This document shows positions 5,378-7,861 of a stretch of DNA of 7,861 nucleotides, piece by piece. The notes beneath the pieces were generated by a model. It made no database searches and had not been told where the DNA came from. It saw only the letters and a list, made by a program, of their open reading frames with translations. This stretch comes from Actinomycetota bacterium (GTDB lineage: Bacteria; Actinomycetota; Acidimicrobiia; Acidimicrobiales; Ilumatobacteraceae), in NCBI GenBank assembly GCA_009704425.1, contig WLEG01000077.1, forward strand, positions 1 to 7,861. Direction: 5' to 3'. The translations under genes and the position numbers were made by a program. How positions within the stretch are numbered: position 1 is the first letter of the stretch; each line of letters begins with the position of its first letter.

Positions 5378-6527
5378 GCGCGCAGAGACCGTCGAGGTCG
5401 CGCACCTGGATCTTGTCGCGGTTCGCCCACGTCACCGGGTTCGTGGGGTCGGCCTGCAGCTTGAACGTGCGGAAGCTCATCTCGGTGGTGTCCACCGCCA
5501 GGATGCGTCCGATCAAGCCCTCACCCAGGTCGAGCAGGATCTTGATGGCTTCCAGGGCCTGGATGGAGCCGATGATTCCCGGCAACACACCGAGCACGCC
5601 GGCCTCGGCGCACGACGGCGCCAGTTCGGCCGGCGGCGGCTCGGGCACCATGTCGCGATACGTCGGGCCCTGCTTGGGGTGGAACACCGACACCATTCCC
5701 TCGAAGCGGAAGATGGAACCGTGTACCACGGGAATGCCCAACTTCACGCTGGCGTCGTTCAGCAGGTAACGCGACGGGAAGTTGTCGGCGCCGTCGACGA
5801 TCACGTCGTAGCCGGCGATGATGTCCATGATGTTCTCGGCCGACAGGCGCGTGTCGTAGGTGACCACGTCGACATCGGGGTTCAACAGCGTCAACGTCTT
5901 CTTCGCCGAGTCCACCTTGCGGTCACCGATGCGATCCATGTTGTGCAGGATCTGACGCTGCAGATTGCTGGCGTCCACCTCGTCCATGTCGACGATGCCC
6001 AACGTGCCCACGCCCGCCGCCGCCAGATACAACGCCGCCGGGGAGCCAAGCCCGCCCGCTCCGAGCAACAGCACCTTGCTGTCCAACAACTTGGCCTGAC
6101 CCTCGACACCCACCTCGGGCAACAGAAGGTGGCGCTTGTAACGATTGGATTGCTCGGCGGTCAGTGCGGCCGGCGCCTTCCAGAGACGGCCCTCGTCCTT
6201 CCACTTTCCGTAACCACCGGCCATCGACAACACCTTTGCGTACCCCAGCTCTCCCAGGGTCTTGGCCGCGAACGCGCTACGCACACCACCGGCGCAATAC
6301 ACGATCACCGTGGAGTCCTTGTCGAGAATGCGTCCTTCCACCTGGGCCTCGAGATGTCCCCGCGGAATGTGCAACGCGCCCACGAGGGCACCCTCGGCGT
6401 GTTCGTCGGGCTCGCGCACGTCGAGCACGGTCACGCCGCCGGCATCGATGAGCGTCTGGGCGGCCGCGGTGTCGATCTCGGTGATCTCGGACTTGGCCGC
6501 GGCTAGGAGGTCTCGGAACGTCGCCAT
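5361..6527 (-). CDS. moeB: Rhodanese-ThiF fusion: sulfur-carrier adenylyltransferase/sulfurtransferase (MoeB/MoeZ-like)
   Basis: The 388-residue cytoplasmic protein activates the C-terminal glycine of ubiquitin-like sulfur carriers (MoaD, ThiS or CysO type) by adenylation, and its sulfurtransferase domain can supply persulfide sulfur. Residues 1-115 are a rhodanese domain with VLDVREPDEHAEG and the active-site loop CAGGVR; Cys78 is the persulfide residue. Residues 120-388 are the ThiF/E1 domain: RYKRHLLLPEVG (129-140), GAGGLGS (156-162), D180 and D182, NLQRQ (188-192), DGADNFPSRYLLND (245-258) and the conserved PSCAEAGVLG with Cys306. MOCS3, Uba4 and MoeZ have ThiF first and rhodanese last, so the order here is reversed. 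The four zinc cysteines of E. coli MoeB are absent (PTYRDMVP and NPVTW instead), as in mycobacterial MoeZ. The ATG at 6527 has TAGGCT 6 nt upstream. No sulfur-carrier gene is adjacent; a sirtuin gene ends 74 bp upstream. Confidence 0.93.
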   Translation of the reverse strand: MATFRDLLAAAKSEITEIDTAAAQTLIDAGGVTVLDVREPDEHAEGALVGALHIPRGHLEAQVEGRILDKDSTVIVYCAGGVRSAFAAKTLGELGYAKVLSMAGGYGKWKDEGRLWKAPAALTAEQSNRYKRHLLLPEVGVEGQAKLLDSKVLLLGAGGLGSPAALYLAAAGVGTLGIVDMDEVDASNLQRQILHNMDRIGDRKVDSAKKTLTLLNPDVDVVTYDTRLSAENIMDIIAGYDVIVDGADNFPSRYLLNDASVKLGIPVVHGSIFRFEGMVSVFHPKQGPTYRDMVPEPPPAELAPSCAEAGVLGVLPGIIGSIQALEAIKILLDLGEGLIGRILAVDTTEMSFRTFKLQADPTNPVTWANRDKIQVRDLDGLCAPWLSH

Positions 6528-6533
6528 GCCGAA

Positions 6534-6539
6534 AGCCTA
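6534..6539 (-). promoter_or_regulatory. Putative -10 box for a leaderless ThiF-gene transcript
   Basis: On the minus strand TAGGCT matches TAnnnT and ends 6 nt before the ATG at 6527, with no Shine-Dalgarno sequence. This supports a separate promoter for the gene in the 74-bp gap after the sirtuin gene. Confidence 0.5.
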
Positions 6540-6550
6540 CCGGTTTGGTC

Positions 6551-6565
6551 GGGAATTCCCCCCCC
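6551..6565. other. Palindrome plus 8-C run at the -35 position of the ThiF promoter
   Basis: GGGAATTCCC (6551-6560) is a perfect 10-bp palindrome that runs into a homopolymer of eight C (6558-6565). Both lie about 11 to 26 bp upstream of the predicted -10 box of the ThiF gene, over the -35 position. A C8 run is prone to slippage and would change promoter spacing; the palindrome could be a binding site. Neither role is shown. Confidence 0.35.
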
Positions 6566-6601
6566 ATCGGGTGACGGGGCCGGGCGAGGTGGCGGGGCGA
6601 C

Positions 6602-7390
6602 TCAGGTGGCGCGAAAGACCAGTTCGGGTAGCAACTCGCTGATGTCGCCACGAAGACTGGCGCTGGCGTACTGGTCCCGCTCGGTGGGCTGGCCGTTGAT
6701 GATCACGGTGCGGGCCCCGGCCGCGCGGGCGCGGGTGATGGTGTTGGCCGCGGGCGTCACGCCGAGCGAGGTTCCGATGGCCAGGAAGACGTCGCACGCC
6801 TCCGAGGCCACCATGGCCGCGCCGATGGTCCCCTCGTCGAGGGGCTCACCGAACAGCACGACGTCGCGCTTCATCACTCCCCCGCACAACAGGCAACGCG
6901 GATCGTGGTCGCCGGCGGCGACACGATCCACCGTCTCCTCCACGGGCCGACGATCGCCACAACCGAAGCAACGCGAGAATCGCCACGTTCCGTGGAGTTC
7001 ATGCACCAACTCCGGCGAATTGCCCGCGGCGATGTGCAACCCGTCGACGTTCTGCGTCGCCAGTCCGAGCAACTTGCCCCGACGTTCGAGTTCCACCAAC
7101 GCCAGATGGCCCACGTTGGGTGTGATGCGTCCCATGCGTCGGTCCAACGCGGCGCGCCATCCCGCGCGACGGGCTTCCTCGTCCTCGAGGTAGTGACGAA
7201 CGTGCGAGGCCCGCTCCGCGCCGGGGTTCAGCGTCCACAATCCGTTCGGACCACGGAAGTCCGGCACACCCGAACCGGTGGAGATGCCCGCTCCGGTGAG
7301 CACGGTGATCCGCTCGGCCTCGGCGACCCATCCGACGATCTCGTCGAACAGCGGATCGTCGATCGAGGTGGCGGTGGGATGCGACGTCAC
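6602..7390 (-). CDS. Sir2-family NAD-dependent protein deacylase (sirtuin)
   Basis: The 262-residue protein is a complete sirtuin catalytic domain, which removes acyl groups from lysine while consuming NAD and releasing nicotinamide and O-acyl-ADP-ribose. Motifs in order: GAGISTGSGVPDFRG (33-47, NAD binding), TQNVDGLH (112-119), the catalytic His133 in ELHGTW, four zinc cysteines at 141, 144, 166 and 169 in two CxxC pairs, VVLFGEPL (177-184), GTSLGVTPAAN and a C-terminal VIINGQPT. GVPDFRGPNGLWT resembles SIRT6-type enzymes, and I see no obvious YxxR pocket of the SIRT5/CobB desuccinylases, so deacetylation or long-chain deacylation is more likely; this is inference. GTG at 7390 is chosen: GGGAG lies 9 nt upstream (7400-7404), and a weak GAGACT box lies 6 nt upstream. 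The frame stays open to 7489 but would overlap the divergent gene. The ThiF gene follows 74 bp downstream. Confidence 0.94.
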   Translation of the reverse strand: MTSHPTATSIDDPLFDEIVGWVAEAERITVLTGAGISTGSGVPDFRGPNGLWTLNPGAERASHVRHYLEDEEARRAGWRAALDRRMGRITPNVGHLALVELERRGKLLGLATQNVDGLHIAAGNSPELVHELHGTWRFSRCFGCGDRRPVEETVDRVAAGDHDPRCLLCGGVMKRDVVLFGEPLDEGTIGAAMVASEACDVFLAIGTSLGVTPAANTITRARAAGARTVIINGQPTERDQYASASLRGDISELLPELVFRAT

Positions 7391-7467
7391 GCGCTCAGTC
7401 TCCCACCGATCACCATGGGCCCGCCACCCCCGCCCACCCCGTGACGCCCGAAACAACCGGAGGTCCC
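7391..7467. promoter_or_regulatory. 77-bp divergent intergenic region, C-rich, without TA dinucleotides
   Basis: This gap must carry promoters for the sirtuin gene (minus) and the right-end gene (plus). It contains no TA dinucleotide at all, so no TAnnnT box exists on either strand, unlike the other promoters here. A C-rich stretch at 7418-7440 has two similar 10-mers, CCGCCACCCC and CGCCCACCCC. The only weak -10 candidate is GAGACT on the minus strand (7397-7402). Confidence 0.3.
7459..7464 (+). promoter_or_regulatory. Ribosome binding site that decides the right-end gene start
   Basis: GGAGGT lies 3 nt before GTG at 7468, a short spacing like that of the EamA gene. It favours 7468 over the other in-frame GTG at 7441, which has neither a ribosome site nor a -10 box. 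Confidence 0.45.
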
Positions 7468-7861
7468 GTGTCCGAACGACCATCACCATCAGCCGATCGA
7501 CTCGTCATCGTGCGTTGGCGCGATCCCCTGATCGAACGACTCGGCCACGACGCACTGGGTGATTACGTCGAACTGTTCTGGCTCGGAGTCCTCGGACCCA
7601 CTGCCACCTGGCTGTTGCGCCGACTGGCGGTGGCGGCGGTGGCGCACCCCGACGGACACCAGGTGAACCTCCCCGCCATGGCGTCGGCACTGGGGCTCGG
7701 CTGGGACTCGAATCGTGCGAACGCGTTCGGCCGCGCGCTGCAGCGACTGGTGATGTTCGGCATGGCCCGACACGTGGACGGCACCGTGGCCGTGCGAACC
7801 GTCGTTCCACCGTTGAGCGTGCGTCACCTCGCCCGACTACCCGAACACCTGCAGCGGGCCC
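7468..7861 (+). CDS. Conserved actinobacterial-type protein of unknown function, 3' truncated
   Basis: The frame is open to the right edge, giving 131 residues of a longer protein. After a Ser/Pro-rich start it reads LVIVRWRDPLIERLGHDALG (12-31), YVELFWLGVLGPTATWLLRRLA (33-54), then a segment with VNLPAMASALGLGW and ALQRLVMFGMARH, and ends in VRTVVPPLSVRHLARLPEHLQRA. From memory this layout (YVE-FW-LGP-WLLRRL, then a small helical segment and a PPL-RLP-LQ end) recurs in uncharacterised actinobacterial proteins; the middle part (about 75-115) resembles a small winged-helix or helix-turn-helix unit, but this is a guess. No catalytic motif or signal peptide is seen. It is not a transmembrane protein in the visible part, apart from one moderately hydrophobic stretch at 36-50. 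It is divergent from the sirtuin gene. Function unknown; possibly a regulator. Confidence 0.75.
   Translation, partial: MSERPSPSADRLVIVRWRDPLIERLGHDALGDYVELFWLGVLGPTATWLLRRLAVAAVAHPDGHQVNLPAMASALGLGWDSNRANAFGRALQRLVMFGMARHVDGTVAVRTVVPPLSVRHLARLPEHLQRA

Noticed and set aside
5358..6506. A 382-codon plus-strand open frame opposite the ThiF gene
   Set aside because: It is an antisense shadow with low-complexity Arg/Gln/His/Val composition and no recognisable domain; the minus-strand frame has complete rhodanese and ThiF motifs.
7391..7489. N-terminal extension of the sirtuin to 7489
   Set aside because: The extra residues are Arg/Gly-rich shadow sequence of the divergent gene; the GTG at 7390 has a ribosome site and gives the normal domain length.

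Overview
The window is GC-rich DNA (by eye about two thirds G+C), densely coding, with many GTG starts. Several genes have an actinobacterial-type -10 box (TAnnnT) only 6 to 8 nt before the start codon, which implies leaderless mRNAs. Together with a Thr-rich lipoprotein linker, a split methylmalonyl-CoA mutase and an actinobacterial-looking unknown protein at the right end, this suggests a free-living actinobacterium, perhaps of the Acidimicrobiia type. That placement is inference. No tRNA, rRNA, mobile element or CRISPR array is visible, and no stretch over 300 bases lacks a gene.

Layout: (1) 2-858, plus strand: the 3' end of an SRPBCC (polyketide cyclase-like) protein, overlapping a YdjA-type nitroreductase at a GTGA junction. 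(2) 859-2882, minus strand: a Rid/YjgF-family protein followed by the large, catalytic subunit of a B12-dependent methylmalonyl-CoA mutase, whose stop codon directly abuts the nitroreductase stop. (3) 2975-5319, plus strand: a fasciclin-domain lipoprotein, a class II aldolase/adducin-family protein and an RhtA-like EamA exporter. (4) 5327-5377: three tandem copies of a 17-bp repeat at the convergent junction with the next gene. (5) 5361-7390, minus strand: a sirtuin upstream of a rhodanese-ThiF (MoeB/MoeZ-like) sulfur-carrier activating enzyme with the unusual order rhodanese first. (6) 7468-7861, plus strand: the 5' part of a protein of unknown function, running off the window.

Functionally this looks like ordinary chromosomal housekeeping: propionate/methylmalonyl-CoA metabolism, sulfur-carrier activation for molybdopterin, thiamine or tRNA thiolation, NAD-dependent deacylation, and small-molecule export. 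No gene cassette looks like a defence, mobile or otherwise new multi-gene system. The points that repay a second look are local: the repeated leaderless promoters, the 17-bp tandem repeat overlapping a stop codon, the reversed domain order of the ThiF protein, and missing canonical catalytic residues in the Rid and aldolase-like proteins.
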